Assembly (NCBI RefSeq): GCF_921293095.1
Contig: NC_060253.1
Span: forward strand, 81,567,992 to 81,631,991
DNA from: Ischnura elegans
Lineage: Eukaryota; Arthropoda; Insecta; Odonata; Coenagrionidae
Direction of reading: 5' to 3'
DNA: 64,000 nt
The notes under the pieces were generated by a model. The model did not search any database and was not told where the DNA came from. It saw only the letters and a program-made list of their open reading frames with translations. Shown here piece by piece: positions 10,701 through 25,700 of the stretch. How positions within the stretch are numbered: the first letter of the stretch is position 1; each line of letters opens with the position of its first letter. The position numbers and the translations under genes were made by a program.

Positions 10701-13700
10701 AGCTGGCATCATAGGGAAGTTCATTGGCCGGTCTATAAGGTAAGAGGTATATAATAGATCAGTAGCGAAAATACAATTGGCAAAATGGCAGCTCATTTAT
10801 GTCAATTTAAAAGGCAAGTTTTCACAAGGAGGAGAGAAATTAAGTAGTAGATTCTTGATAAAATACTGCAACGTTACAAAAGTTGGGTGAAAAACAGCAC
10901 ATTAAGAAAAACATTCACTGACTTATACAATCGTTTTAGGCTACATCCAAGATAATTCAAAACTAAACAACTGACCTTGAAAATGACACGATGTGTTGAA
11001 ACTAGAGATGTGCGAATAGTATCCGCGAATACTCGAATACCTCGAATATTAGAAAGTATTCGATATTCGAGGTTTCGAATAGTTATGCGAAAAGTACCGC
11101 CTCGAATACCTCGAATACTTTGAATTTCGCGTCATACACTGTCGCACGCACGTCGTTGGTAGTTGACTCGGAAAAATGTAGAGAACTGTAGTCATTTAGT
11201 GCTCGCAGCGCCGTTTTACGCAAGTTGACGAATTACATCAAATTCGTGGATTTTAGCGGTGAAAAGAGTTCGACGAGGGGAACCGAAAATGGTCGGGTGA
11301 AAAAATCCGAAAATCCCCGATTCCCCCCCACCAGGAGAACCTCAGTGCCGTGGGATAGCAACCTTAGGGCATTTCCCACGATCCGCTATCCCCCTCCATT
11401 CAGCCCTCGCCTCACCCACTCTGACGCTTTCCTCTTCTCAGAAATCAAACAAAAGGTCCCAGCTCGCGCAGGGATCGCATTACGAAGACCCCTGCTTCGA
11501 AAAAAATATCGAGTTACGAGAACAATAAAAACGTGTTTCACGCCCTCCCCCCTTTTCTCACCCACTGACCTTTTTCTGGCTACCTGCTTCAAAGTTCCCC
11601 ATTTCTGGAAGTCGACTGCTGTGTGAGTACCGTGGGATACTTACATTAGCGCATTTCCCAAGATCCGGTATCCCTCTCCATTCAGCACTAGCCCCCCCCT
11701 CTGAAGCTTTCCTCTTCTTCGAAATAAAAAAAGGTCACAGCTCGCGCAGGGATCATATTACGAAGACCTTAGCTTCGAAAAAATACCAAGTTACACGAGA
11801 ACAAAAGAAACGTGTTTCGGGCCTTCCCTGTTCTCCCCCACTGACCTTTTTTTTCCTACCAGCTTCGAAGTTCCCCATTTCTGTGGAGGTCAACCGCTGC
11901 ATGAGTCATCTATTAGCACTAAAGGTGTCTAAGAATGACTTTCGTCAATTGATGTTACACCTTTATTGAATTGAAATATTAGTAATGTGCGCGTAATTTC
12001 AAAAAGAATAAGACCAAACACGACGTATTTCTGAGTTTATTTAAGCATTTTACGCAAAGAAATAAATGTCAAAATACGACGGAGACTTAGCATTCTGCCG
12101 AAACTCGATATGAGCAGCAGAGCTTCTCGGAAGTTGATGCGGTATTTTTTTCCGAAAGCATATATCAAGTTACAATTTATGAGTGGTGCTATAAATCTTT
12201 ATTGTTACAGTCCCAGACAAAGGGATATTTTCTCAGAATATTTGGTTTCTCCCTGATAGCAATTCCAATTCATCTTCTTATCTCGTGAGAACTCCCAAAG
12301 ATGGACTGAAAATAATTGAAGAAAATCCGGTGGAGAAGAGCTTGTATTTTGCAAAATGCCTCAGATTGTCAGCTAGCACTTGGCAGCAGAAGTGGGGGTA
12401 AAGCGATGTTAGTTGAATTAATGATATGCCCAATTGTTTCCATAAAATTAAAATATTCATTAATCAGCTAAATTCCTGTTCGAATCATTTAAAGGAAATC
12501 AAAATTACTCCCCAAAATCTTGTGTTGCCTGCTGCATAGGCAACCGAGTCAAACATTCCAGCATTCATCATTTAGTATTCGAGGTATTCGAAATTCGAGG
12601 TATTCGAATATTCGAGCAATGATTTAATATTCGAATTCGATATTCGAATTCGAGAAATCTGCTATTCGACCCATCTCTAGTTGAAACCATGGTCCATTGC
12701 TGAGTTTTGAATTAAAAGTGTGGAAATTACCATTTGTGTTCTTTTATCATGGATATTCACTGACTTACTTAAATATTCTGTGGCTCTGCCACATTTCTCA
12801 GAGTAGGAAATTATACTGGAAATAGGTTACTAAGAAAAGTGAAAGAGAGGGGAATGGTTGGGTCCAATTCTGTGAAAGTATTCAGTGATGTAAATCAATA
12901 CGGATGGATTAAAAGCATTGAACAGCCCAATTACAGGCATTTACGTTGGAGAAGGTGGGAGCTGTCTTCAGCACACATTAAACACAAGAGATATTAAAAC
13001 ACACTTGAAAGTTACTCACCCCTATTCCTCATTGCCAACGGATCTGCCATGTCCAGCACTGGCCGCTTCCCAGCAGCAAGATTCGACCCTGGAGCCTTAA
13101 GCGTTAGTTTGATTTGCTGCTTTTGACCAGAGAGCTGAAACAATCAATCATATGAATCCTTTTTATCGAGAGCTAGATAATTAACTATGGTGGATCAATG
13201 AGTAATGCACAAAAATTTATTTCTCATAATAATCAACAGGGATTTCATTTTTTCTTCGAACAAAAAATACGCACATATACAATGCATTAGGACGAATTTC
13301 ACTCAAGGTTTTTTCCCCTCACTCCTCCAATGACAAGAGTGTTCACCTTACAATCAGATGCAAATTTCTGGACTAAAATGTGGGTTGTACAATCTCAATT
13401 ATAGATACCCGAGTTTGCTCATAGCCATACAACAAAAAACCAACATTAAAAATAACTATCATAATTTATTTTAATTAATTGTACGATAATGTACAAGAAC
13501 AAAACATATTTCCCAGCTTTTACCAGCATGCAATGATTTGGCTGGCACCAATTCGCCGCAAGGTGCACATGATTTGTCTCTAAAATATAGAAATATATTC
13601 AAAACATCATCAGTCATGAAATGATAAAGAAGCTTGACAGGACTGCAGCATAAATGTGCCGTACTAGCCATTGAAACATCTACATAAGAGGCTTCTATTC

Positions 13701-16700
13701 TCTATTATGTGCCAACAAGACAACTATCTTCCAGATAATTTTCCTGCATCCTAATTTTCATGAAAATAGTAATCCCTTAGACACATAATATCCCTATGAT
13801 CTCAAAACATATGAACACAAAACTTATCAATCTCAAAAAAAAAATCACTCCTTTTACCGACTATTTCCAGTGCATGCACCTCCTGTAGGTATCTAGAACA
13901 GTGTTTGTTGCTGGTAGATTTACAACCATAATTGAATTCACTGGCCCAATTGTAAAGACTTAAATAATGGTCCAGATTAGTTCTGAACATCATCCAATTT
14001 TACTTCAGTTTCCTTCCACATTGAAAATTTCAAATTGAAACATTTATTCTACTTCGGAAGCCCCTTTCTTTGACCGTTATAACTAAATAAAGTTAAGGTG
14101 CTTCCATTACTTGCTAAAATGAACGGACATGCAGTTGAAAATTTGAAAGCACCCTTCTAAAAGATAAAGTAAACTGGTTTTAACTTCACAGGAGCTGTTC
14201 CTTCGATTTTGCAAGGACTTATTGATTCACCATAATACTAAAACATTTGACCTCCGTCATAACAGTCAACATGTATGACCCATGAATAACACTTACCTTG
14301 AGTGCATCCATAGCTTTCACTTTCATGCTATTTGCAAGAGCTGCTCTGTCGTCAATCATAAAGCGTTTAGGCCTCACTGAAAGCACAAGCATTAGTCAAT
14401 CATCAACAAAAGAATTGAAATAATTTTTACAAAAGCATACACTGATTTAAAATAACTTCAGAAACTAGAGAACAATTTACAGTTAAGACAAAAAAATTGA
14501 AATAGCCAGCAAATTGGCACGGAGGTTCACAAATTTCTAAAATTAGCATTCACATCGATTAATAAGAACATGGACTAAGCATTGGTTCATTCATGTATAT
14601 AATTCATCAGTCATGGAGACTTGGATAGATCGATTATTATGTTTAAGATTTTCATATTGATATTTGAGCTACTTTTAAAGAAAACCTTAATGACCATTTC
14701 TACTTCTTTTTCCATTTACACATGCCCGGTAATAAGCTGAATGGATGATATAGCTTTACATTTAGTATCTACATTAAGTCAATTAAGCACAACCTCAATT
14801 TGTATTTCCCATAATGACTGCTATTTCTTTTATGTACAACATAATCTAATAGAAGAATTTTAACTTTCATCTTTATCAGTACACACAGAGGCGCAAGTAA
14901 GACTGTAGTCAATACAACCAAGAGACAGAAGGGTGGTTGCCTGCAAATGCATGCAGAATTAAAAAAAAACAAATTTTAATAACTGCGGTGTATCAACGTA
15001 CAATTCTGTTATGAAGACATAGAATCTAAAAATATGGAAAATGACATAATTTTGTCATTTCTGATCAACACCTCCCTGTACTGACCTCTAAATGGCCCTA
15101 TGTAAATCTGCCACTTCTGGGTAATTTTAGTGGGCTTTTTATGAAACTTTACCACCATGCAAAATTTGCATTGAAGGCATTGAATGACATCGTTCTAGAG
15201 TAGTATTCATCAACATCAGAACAAAATATACTTATGATTCTCATGGCCTATGGTCATCCCAAAGATATTGCAATATAAGTGCATTCAGAACCCCATATAC
15301 CTTGGGGCGATGTTGCTTTCTTGACAGCTTCCCCACTTGCTTCATCAGAAGAGCTCGATGAGCTGGATGATGTAGAGGATGAAGATGATCCACTAGAGTC
15401 AGATGAGTCAGTTGACGAGCCAGTACCAGAGTTGTCATCATCCGAGAGGTCGTCATCCGAGTGGGACGATGAAGACCGTGAGCGACGAGAGGTTGATGAC
15501 CTGTGCCTCCTCGCCGCACGTGCATCGTGGCGCCGACGGTGGTGCCTCGACTCGGTGGCTGACTTTGCTGCTGCAGCTGCTACTGCAACAGCTGCCTGTG
15601 GTGCCCTCGTGGTCCTGCCAGCAATTTGGAACAAGGGATAATGTTAAATACATACAAAGGAAAAAGAAAAACCCTTATTAATTAATTTTCTTTCACTTTC
15701 CATTACGTATTTCTTTAACCCTCATTCTCTGGAATATCAAGGCTGGATACGATTAGATATTCTGAAACATGATTAAAAGCAGTGGTGAGATGTCCCTTCA
15801 TCTATGGATTCGCAGATGACAAAACCAAAATGAAAAAATTAATAAATTGTCAGAAAATGATTTAAATTAATGGTACAACGATAGTTGTTCATTTTTCTGC
15901 CAAAGAAACAACGTAACTGGATTGAAAACCAGCCAGGGGTTCACTTGTTCAGGAGAATCTTCATTGGCAGCAATTCTGCTCCCTATTCTCCCCTTCACTG
16001 AAGATGGCTATGGCATTTCGGTGGGCTAGTCATCTCTGAGGCCATTGAGTTCCTTCCTCATTTGTCTGCTATCGCTCTCAGTTGAAAGGGGAGCAAAGCT
16101 TGACCCAGGTCCTCAGCATAATGGAAATTACTCGGCTATTGACTATGAGATGTTGACTATTCACCGGGTATGTCCTTCAAAATACGCGTTTCTCTACACT
16201 TGATATGCGATTACGATTTGCAGTATAAATGCCGTGGGATACCCACTGGTGGCAGTAAATTTAGCGCGCCCTCCGGACCGAAAAACCCCCCGCGATCTTT
16301 TCCATGTTCACCTCTGAGGTACCGACGTGACGGCGCGATGCTTACAAGAAAAGCAAACAGGACCATTTTAAAAATACGTCACTAAGGGAGAAACTCCCCG
16401 GTCTGCCGCTTGTTTTTGACCTAGGTTTTCAGATGACTGACTCATGCTGAAAATAAAGGCCACTCAGTTCCCTTTAGACTTGCGACCAGAGAAGGGGAGG
16501 GGGGGAAGATAATCAACTGCAATTTCTGGGAAAAAAGGTGCACCTCTTACACACGCTTATACAGTATTTCAAATGTATGTAATTTTATGTCAAACTCAAT
16601 GATGCAAATATTTTTTAAATTGAATGAATAATAATCCCATACTCACGTATCAAAAGTCGGGACTACTTTTTATAAATGTCACACAGCGATTCGTCATTCG

Positions 16701-19700
16701 CTGGGTTAAATTCAAGGGCCGGTAAATTATGCTAGTAACATACATATTAAATTCTTCATTTCATATCAATTACAACCTCATCAAAGTTGAAAATAAAAGA
16801 GTGTATTTCAAATGCACATTGAATAAATGCTTGCAAAATAACTTAAACCAAGTATGGTCATAAATATGAAAAAGCCACAGAGGACGACAGACAAGAGGTT
16901 GCCTTACATTGAAATTCCATCATATTTCATGAGTGACACAAGGAAAACATTTACATTAAATATTGCCTGAAGCAGGAGTAAATTATATTAATATTTATTT
17001 GAGTCCGTACGATCAAACCTGATGAATTACTTCTCCTCAAAACTGGTTCAAGTTCATTGCATAGGTATAGTGCAATGCCACGGCTCACTCAGAAGAGATG
17101 CCGGAAATCTTCCTCCCTAACCTCGAACGATTTATTAGTATCCCGCAACAATTTCTCACCAGTCTTAACAGCCACACTTCTTCCAAATGCTCCTCATATA
17201 CGAGCAATCATCTTCTATGGTTCACAAAATAACACGTCGTGTTGAGAGAATACAATAAAACACTCCCGCCCATCAGGAATGCCAGAAGTTACTTGAGAGG
17301 GCTTACAGACTTGGGTCGGGAGACTAGTATTCTCCCAAGCAACAAATTGTCTCTTTTCTCCGGCAGAAAGTGCCAGATACTTCAGGCAGGCAACAACTCT
17401 CGCACAGGTGCTTCATGAAGCTCTTTTCTTCCATATTCGGCAGAAAACAGAGTTATAGACTTGCCCTTCAGGTCTCACAATATACTACTTGACTGTGAAT
17501 AACAATGTGGATGCACTCAGCACCAGGAGAAACAAGGACTTCAGATTGGAAATACATCATCTTTCATAGTATCGTAAAGGACTATCGAATGTGATACCAA
17601 GTTTTTATCAATTATACCAAAAGTGAGTTTCTACTATCATCATTAAAGCAATACATTGAAAATGAGAAAAGCTTTCCAGGAGAGGGACACTTACGCCATG
17701 ATTCTGGGCTGCGGTGCTGGGATGGCATGGAGGGCTTTCCTCACCAGCTGCGGAGACGGCTCCTGCACCAACCCCTGCCCCCTCATGCTGGCATGCATCA
17801 TGGCAGCAGCCGCAGCGGCTGCTGCTGCTGAGGGTGCCGCTACATTGTACCCACCCATCATCTTGCGCGGTGGCTCTTGTGCTGCTAGGCTGCTCCCAGG
17901 TGACACTGAAAACATCCTTTCATCAGCACAAAATTTGAAGTGAAGGGAAAATGGCAGCTGTGCGTGTAATTAGGCTACCTTCTTTCCCAAAGTTCAGCCA
18001 TTACAGAGGTAGAAATAGTTCCCACTAATGCATTGGCAAACCATGCCCAGTTCACCGACTATCATAACATGCCACAGCATTTCATAATATCTTCATATCT
18101 CTAAAGGACAATTATGCAAATTTTTTTTAGCCAAGAATTTACTTTATGGTAATCAGAAGACTGACACCAACCTAATGCTATAATTCTTCATCACAGCTTC
18201 AATTTCTCATGACTACTGACAATCAGCCAAAATACTATAAATTTTCACCTGATATACATTCGAAACCAACCTGTAAACAACATTTGCTTCACAACAGTCC
18301 ATTTCTCAAAAAGGAATTGCTGACCCTTGTGATGTCAATAATGACAGAGATGTTAGCTTTCACTATGATTAGTTGCACTTACTAAGATCACTTCAAAGCT
18401 AGTACTTCAGAATAATCCCCCTAAAAGTCACTGGAGAGGTAACTTAATCTATAATTCATTACAGTTCATTCCATAGAGAAGGATGATATTCTAAGGAGCA
18501 ATGCACACATTTCTTACGTGATTTTTCCATCCATCTTGGAGATGTACTCACCTGTCATCCCACTTCGGCCAACCTTCCTGCCGGGGGGGCCCACAGGGGA
18601 TGCTGGAGGCATCACCCTACTCCCCACCATGCCACCACTTGGTGGCTGCTGTGGTGGCTGTACTGGGGCACGTGGCCGGTGAGGCGCTCGGCTGAGTGGT
18701 GAGCGGGATCGGGACTTGGCCTGTCCACCCGATGACAGCTGTGGAGGCTGCTGTCCTGTCACTGGGGATGATGCCGTGGGGCGATGATGGCGGCCGGGAG
18801 GTGCCTGATGGTTGGCCGCAGGGTCAGCTAGTGGTGCCGGGTGCCGGTGGGGGTGGCGCTGCTGTCGAGCACCTGGTGCCTGGGCAATGGGTGGGCGTGG
18901 GGAACGGGAACGGCTGCTAAATGAGCTGTAACTGGAGCGGCTTGAACTGCGACTGCTCGAGCTGCAAAAAGGAAGACATTCACACAATGTCAGAATTTGA
19001 AAGCTTCAGACCTCTGACTGCCTGCTAAACCCTAGGAAGGGTTAGCAACTGCAGTCAGAAGCCACTATCTCTTAACAGAACAGTTAAGCTATTAGGGTGA
19101 ACAACCTTAAGCATGCAAAGGTGGTACCAGAATTATACAGCTAAACAAAATAATACAGAAATAATAATTTTATGTATTTCACAGAATTGCTTACTCTCAA
19201 GTAGATAATCTTTTCTCATCTTAATTCAATATTATCGAAATCCAGCAACTTCTTCAAATTACTCACCAAATGCATACTACTCCACCTCTTCATTTTCAGA
19301 AAATCTCTACCCATCTCTACACAATATATTCCAGTTGAGAAAGAAAAATCTGAAGATTGACGAGGAATGGTAGAAGCGATTAAGCAATTTTTGCAGAAAC
19401 TCACACATATTGCAATCACCATTCTTTTCATTTTGAAATGATAATTTGATAAGATAAAAATGCATTCTTTGTTGCTCATCTATATGCTTAAATAAATTTT
19501 CACATCACTTTCTACTTTTTTTCTTTTACTAAGATGATCGATGAAAACAGCTGCATATCAAAACCAGGAAACAACATTAGTTTCACCTTGAAAATATAAT
19601 CAACTGTCATCACCAGTTTAGATTTTTGGATTCAGCCCTTAATAATTTCTATATTAAACAGTTCCATTTCCCCAGGCATAAATCAAATCACTCATTCCAC

Positions 19701-22700
19701 TTTGAATACATGCTGTAACTTAATAATTAAAATAAAGGAAAAACTCTAGTACAGGCGGTCCCCGACTTTCGTACACAATGCGTTCCTGAAAACGTGTACG
19801 AAAGTCGAATGTACGAAAGTCGAACCATTGAGTTCCATACTAATTAGGGGTTACGTTCCAAAAGAGAGAAATATACATGCTAAAACCTCATTTTATACAC
19901 AGATTTCATTTTCATACATTAATTTTAATAATGAATTAATACCGTTCCTCACAGTATGCAATTTCTTTTTAAAAATACGCAGAAAAGTGTAAATAGAAGT
20001 TTAAAAAAACAGGAATTCCGTTGATTGCCGAAACTTCCTCTCGGTGATTAAGTTGACATTCCACAAATAATTTTCTCTATGACTAAAACAAAACATTCCA
20101 AGAAGAAAACAAAATGCAATTTTGAACTCTGACTTTCATTGATACCTTTAAATTTTTACGTCAAAATTCTTCTGCTGGTAACACCTCGTCGCAGCACATC
20201 TCGTGATCACGACAATAAAGACAAAAGACATACGGAATTCGGATGATATTTCGTCCAACATCATTGCTGCAAGTGTTAATCTCGTACATGAATTAAACAG
20301 CACATAGCGAAAAATCACCATCGGAAATAATCACTTTTATATATTAATTGTATTTAAATCTGTTTATAACTATGTTAATGTCTTTATAATAAATGTCTAG
20401 TCAACATTTTTAAAAAATCTATGCAATGAAGGCTGAACTACAGCCTTCTTTTTCTCTTGATATAAAAGCTTATAGCAAGCAGTGTCTCTCTCGACGGCTC
20501 TTCGGACCTGTGAACTTCTCTCCGTGTTTGGATCACATTCCTCCATTATTTCAAAAAATTTCTCAAGATGAGTGAATGCTTCACTCATTTTCTTCGCCGT
20601 CAAAGTTTGGGCTGGTTGACTCTGACCATCTTCTGGTTGTTCATCATCATCATCCTCTTTTTCTTTTCCCTCCTCCGCTCGGATGGTGGTAAGGTCTTCG
20701 TTTGACATTGTCTGTCCATGAGAATCTATCAACTCATCTACGTCCTCCGTGTTTACGTCTAGGCCCAGTTGATTCATTAGCTCAACAACTTCCTCCGTGG
20801 CCACTTCAGGTGTCTCGTCGAAGCCTTTAAAATTTGGTGTAAACTCAGGACATAACTTATTCCAGCAGCCTATCATAGTAGATTCCTTGATTTCTGCCCA
20901 AGATTCGTCAATATTATTAATTGCGTTCCAGATGCTATAACCTTTCCAGAATTCTTTTAAGGTAGGTCCATCTTCCTTTTCAGTCGTTCGGATAGCCTGG
21001 CTGATGGTTCTCCTCATGTAGTACCGCTTGAAAGTGGCGATAACTGTTTGATCCATGGGCTGGATTTCGCTCGTGGTGTTCGGAGGCAGGAACATTATTT
21101 TAATTTCGGGGTAAAGATCTTGCAATGATTTCGGATGTCCCGGAGCATTATCCAAAATTAGCAGTATTTTGAAAGGTAAACCATTTTTTTGGCAATACTG
21201 CCTGACTGTTGGTACAAAATAACTGGTAAACCAATCTTGAAAAATCGTTCCGGTCACCCATGCATTTGAATTCGACTTCCAAATTACTGGCAGCAATCCC
21301 TTGTTCTTCCCCTTCAGTGCTCTCGGGTTTTCCGAGTGATAGACAACCATCGGCTTTAACTTCATGTCTCCGGATGCATTGCCTCCAAGAAGCAATGTGA
21401 GCCTGTCCTTGGATGCCTTATGCCCGGGAGCAACTTTTTCTTCTTTCGCTAAATAAGTTCTATCAGGCATTTTCTTCCAAAATAATCCCGTTTCGTCAAC
21501 ATTAAAAATTTGATGAGCCGAATAGCCTTCTTCTTCGACAATTTCGGAAAAAACTTTAACAAATTCTATTGCTGCTTCTTTATTAGCACTTGCAGATTCA
21601 CCAGTGAATTTTACATTGTGCAAGCACGCCCTTTTCTTGAAGCGGTCGAACCACCCTTTGCTCGCCTGAAATTCGGGTGTAGCAGCATCTTCTTCTCTCA
21701 ATTGCAGCGTCCAATCCTCATAGAGACTACGAGCCTTTGCTTGAATTACTGCAAGGCTAAGAGGTACATTTTTTTGATGTTGATCTTCGATCCAAACTTT
21801 CAGCGATTTTTCCGTCTCTTCCATCACTACACCTCGCCGCCTGCTGACAATGGTCGACGAAATGTTCCCCGCATTTCTAACATGTTCTCTAATTTTTTCT
21901 TTCTCCTTCACAATCGAGCAGACTGTGGAACGGCTTATTTTCAAAGAACGTCCGATTGCAGCAAAAGATTCCCCACTTTCGGCACGTGTAATAATGTTTA
22001 ACTTTTGCTCGATGGTGTTCAGTTTATGCGCCCTTCGCTTACTTCCACTGGTGTCTACCTCCTCAGTCTTACGTTTTTCACTCATTTTTCATCACTTCAA
22101 ATACAGAAATTGAGGAGATACAAAAAAATCGCCTTAAGTAAATCCAACACTTCCCACGTTCGTATTATCCGCATATACTGCTTTACGAAACATTTGAATG
22201 TTGATATGCGCAATAAACATCGCGGGAATTTGAAAAATTGCTTGTAGACAAACGTCCGAAAGTCCGAATTTACGGTACGAAAGTCGAGTAAAAGGTGTCA
22301 ATTTGGAATGTACGAAAGTGCGAATTGTACGAAAGTCGAGTGTACGAAAGTCGAGGACCGCCTGTATTTCGATAAAATGCAGTCGATACAAATAAACCTC
22401 CACCATCCACATATGGGGACAAAAACTCCCACTCTGCCATTGTTTAATATCAGGAAAAATCCAATCATACTTAAAGTATTCATGCTTTGATCAACCATAA
22501 AAAGACTAAGAAATTATTAAATGTTGTTTTAATAAACAGGTTATTCTAAGGAAATATTGGGAGGAACTGAAATTTCAATTTATTTCAATCAAAGAAATTA
22601 TTTGATTAAAAAAAAAAACAAATGAGATTTTATACTTGAACAACATTACTTAGTACTACAAGCATAATCTTGTAGCAGACAGACACACACCTTGACGAAG

Positions 22701-25700
22701 AGTATGAAGAGCCTGAGCTGAACGACCGGTGGTGGCGCCGTGACGAACGCCGAAGCGAAGGCGCTGCTGCGGTCACCCCAGCCCCACCACCTGATGCACT
22801 CCCACTCCCTGTCACAGCTGCCCGGCGTGCTGTTGGAGATTTTGACCTCATCCATGGATCAGCCCACTCGTCACCACGTGCCTTCTGGGATTGCGGTACC
22901 CCCGATGGTGAGATTCCAGCAAGCCTGAAGTGAAAATGTTCTCTTTCTCAGTCGAGACTTTCATTCATATTCACTATTTATCACAAAACTACTCAATCAG
23001 TGTGAAATTTCCACAGAGGTAAAATCATTTACCTTGACAGGAGCAGGATTTTTTTAAATATGAAGTGAATGCCACATAATGATACAATAAAGATTGTTGC
23101 TAATCTGAGCTTTTTTCAAATGAGATTTAATTTGAAATTTCATTTGCAGGTGAAAATGAACTACAAATCTCTAGCTAATAATTACATTTAAAGATTTAAT
23201 GGTGGGCCATAAATTATAACAAAATTATTTTGCTATCTTTGATGAAGGAAACTACCTACTCTGGACTTAACACTATGAAGGCCAACAAAAGCATCAATTC
23301 CCCAACAAAGCCTAATCTCTCTTTCACTACAATAGCGACAGCAGTGTGGGAAGACATAATTTCTGTGTGTGTACTCACTTATCATCCCTGGGGCCAGGCC
23401 AGGCTGCCGACTTGTCAATGGGCGGCATCTGTTGCAGGGGGACAGCATTGGCACCAGTGCGCGTCGAGCTGTGGTGCTTCTTGGTGCCATGGCGCCCACT
23501 GGAGCTACTGCCTCGCCCTTCAACCCCCCGTGCCACAGTTCCCCCCTCACCATGACGTGGGTGGTGGTGCTCACCCCGTGGGGGTGCCAGGGGTTCACCA
23601 GGTGCTAATGAGTGGTGTTGGTGCCTCTGTGGCGGCTGTAGCAAAGAGGGTACTTGTGTCAATTATGAGCAAAAGTCAATCACTTATTGTTGTTGCTCAA
23701 GCACCCTAAGAATTAACACATTCAATGCGGGCCCGATTTTCATAAAAGTCGTCAGAAGAAAGGCCCATAAGAAAGAAAAATAGAGAGAGGTTTTCGCGGC
23801 ATAACTTCCCTTCAAATACTGCTATTTACAAACGGCGCACACAGGTCGAAAGAGGGAAGCTTGTTGAAGGCCATGCACACAATCGGAAGACTCGGAAGTG
23901 GATATTTGTCACGTACGGAGGCGGAGAAAGGCCCCCCCCCCCCCCATCCGACCGGCAGCGCATGTCAATTGACGTGCTCCGCACTGAATGTGTTAAGTAG
24001 TAAAGATGTCTAGTCCCAAGAATCTCTTTTTTTACTTAGAGACAGTGGGAAGCCAAGTGCATGTTACAAATTGGATATAACACAAGAAACAAAATCTTTA
24101 AAAAATACATATTTTTAGCGAAAAAGATTTTTTTCTATTAAGATGGTACAAAACATAAAATTAAAAACTAATATAAGCCGATATGCTGGTTCCACCTACT
24201 ACCAATTATCCCCTCTTTACTACACATAGATTTCAGGCCCTCTGCCCCAACAAGAGATTGGAAAGATGAAGTCTACTGTAGTTGAAAGACAACTTTTTTG
24301 CTCGAATTTTTGCTTGAAAAGTTTTGATGTTGACTCATCATTTTTTAAGTCAACCAAAAGTACTTCTGTTTGATTGTGATTTATATCATTTATATACAGC
24401 AGACTCCCGATTTTCCTTCTGCAGTTTATCTGTGTTGCGGCTTATCCATGCATGAGTTACAGTGGAACCTCGTTAAAGCGAGTACGGGCTATAGCGACAC
24501 CCCCGCTATTACGAGAGATAGCCGATGCACCGTCAATTGACCCTATAATAAGCGTGTTAAAAAATTCGTTTTTGCGAGACCCTTTTGGTGTTGGCTCTCG
24601 CCATAGCGAGGGTTTCACCGCCGGAAGACTTTCATCAAGACTCCTTAACCTCTGTAATTGCTAGCGATCTGTTAGAAATGAAGTTAATGGAGTGCTCAGT
24701 CTCAAATTTATGTGACAAACTGTCGTTCGATAAATATAATGATTGACGAAACAATGCTTTGCATGATTTTTATTCAGTGCGGCGCTTATAAATTGTTTGA
24801 ATAGTAAGTCGTTATTTGAGTAAGGAAATTTAGTGATGCAAAAAAACATCGCCTTTCACCTGGATTTATGCTTACGTTTATCGGATAGATGTTTATCTGT
24901 CGCCGCACCACTCCTGTTCCTGTATATCTATTCGCAACAGGTATATTGGCTATTATTTGCTCCACCCCCGGAAAAGTGACAATTCCCTATAGCGAGTGTT
25001 TATTAGTGCACCGTGGGGTGTCGTTATATCGAGGTTGCACTGTATACACTTCTTTGACGTCTTCCACTATCTGCTTTAAAAAAATTAGGTAATCAGATGC
25101 AAAAGAACCAGGATTTTTGCATTTAAATGCTCTGGGCTTATTATTTCCATTAGAATCCTCTTTGTAAAAGGAAATCTTTTTGACAAGGAATGTTTCAAGT
25201 TCACTTGAACGTCTGCTGTATCATGCAGACGATGATCAGCGGCAGGGAAAACTCTTGCTAGAATTTAGAAGATTCTTCAAGACCTGGTTTCCTATAACTG
25301 CTAGCGTGGGATGAGGTGATCGTGTGCCCATTACCTTCATGGAAGCCCCGTGTTCATGTTATCAAAACATCACGGTGTGCAATCGCATTCAGTGATCACG
25401 GAACTGCATCCCATAGCAGTTACATACCGGGCAACTTGAGCGAGATGCGACTGCGCAACGTGGTGCCTGACGTTGTAGTTTCAGATGTCGCACAGCAGTT
25501 TTGAAGCATTCGCGCAAACCAATTTTCAGTGATATTGCGATATTGCGCATAAGTTTAAGCTCACAATATCGACAGTACCCACTATTATTCTGAATAAAGA
25601 CGAGGTTTAAATGTCCGTGACATCAGCAGTACCAACTTCAGCAAAGCTGTTAACAGGTACGCGAAGTAATTTCAAGTTGTGTACTTGGTGAGCCTAGTCT

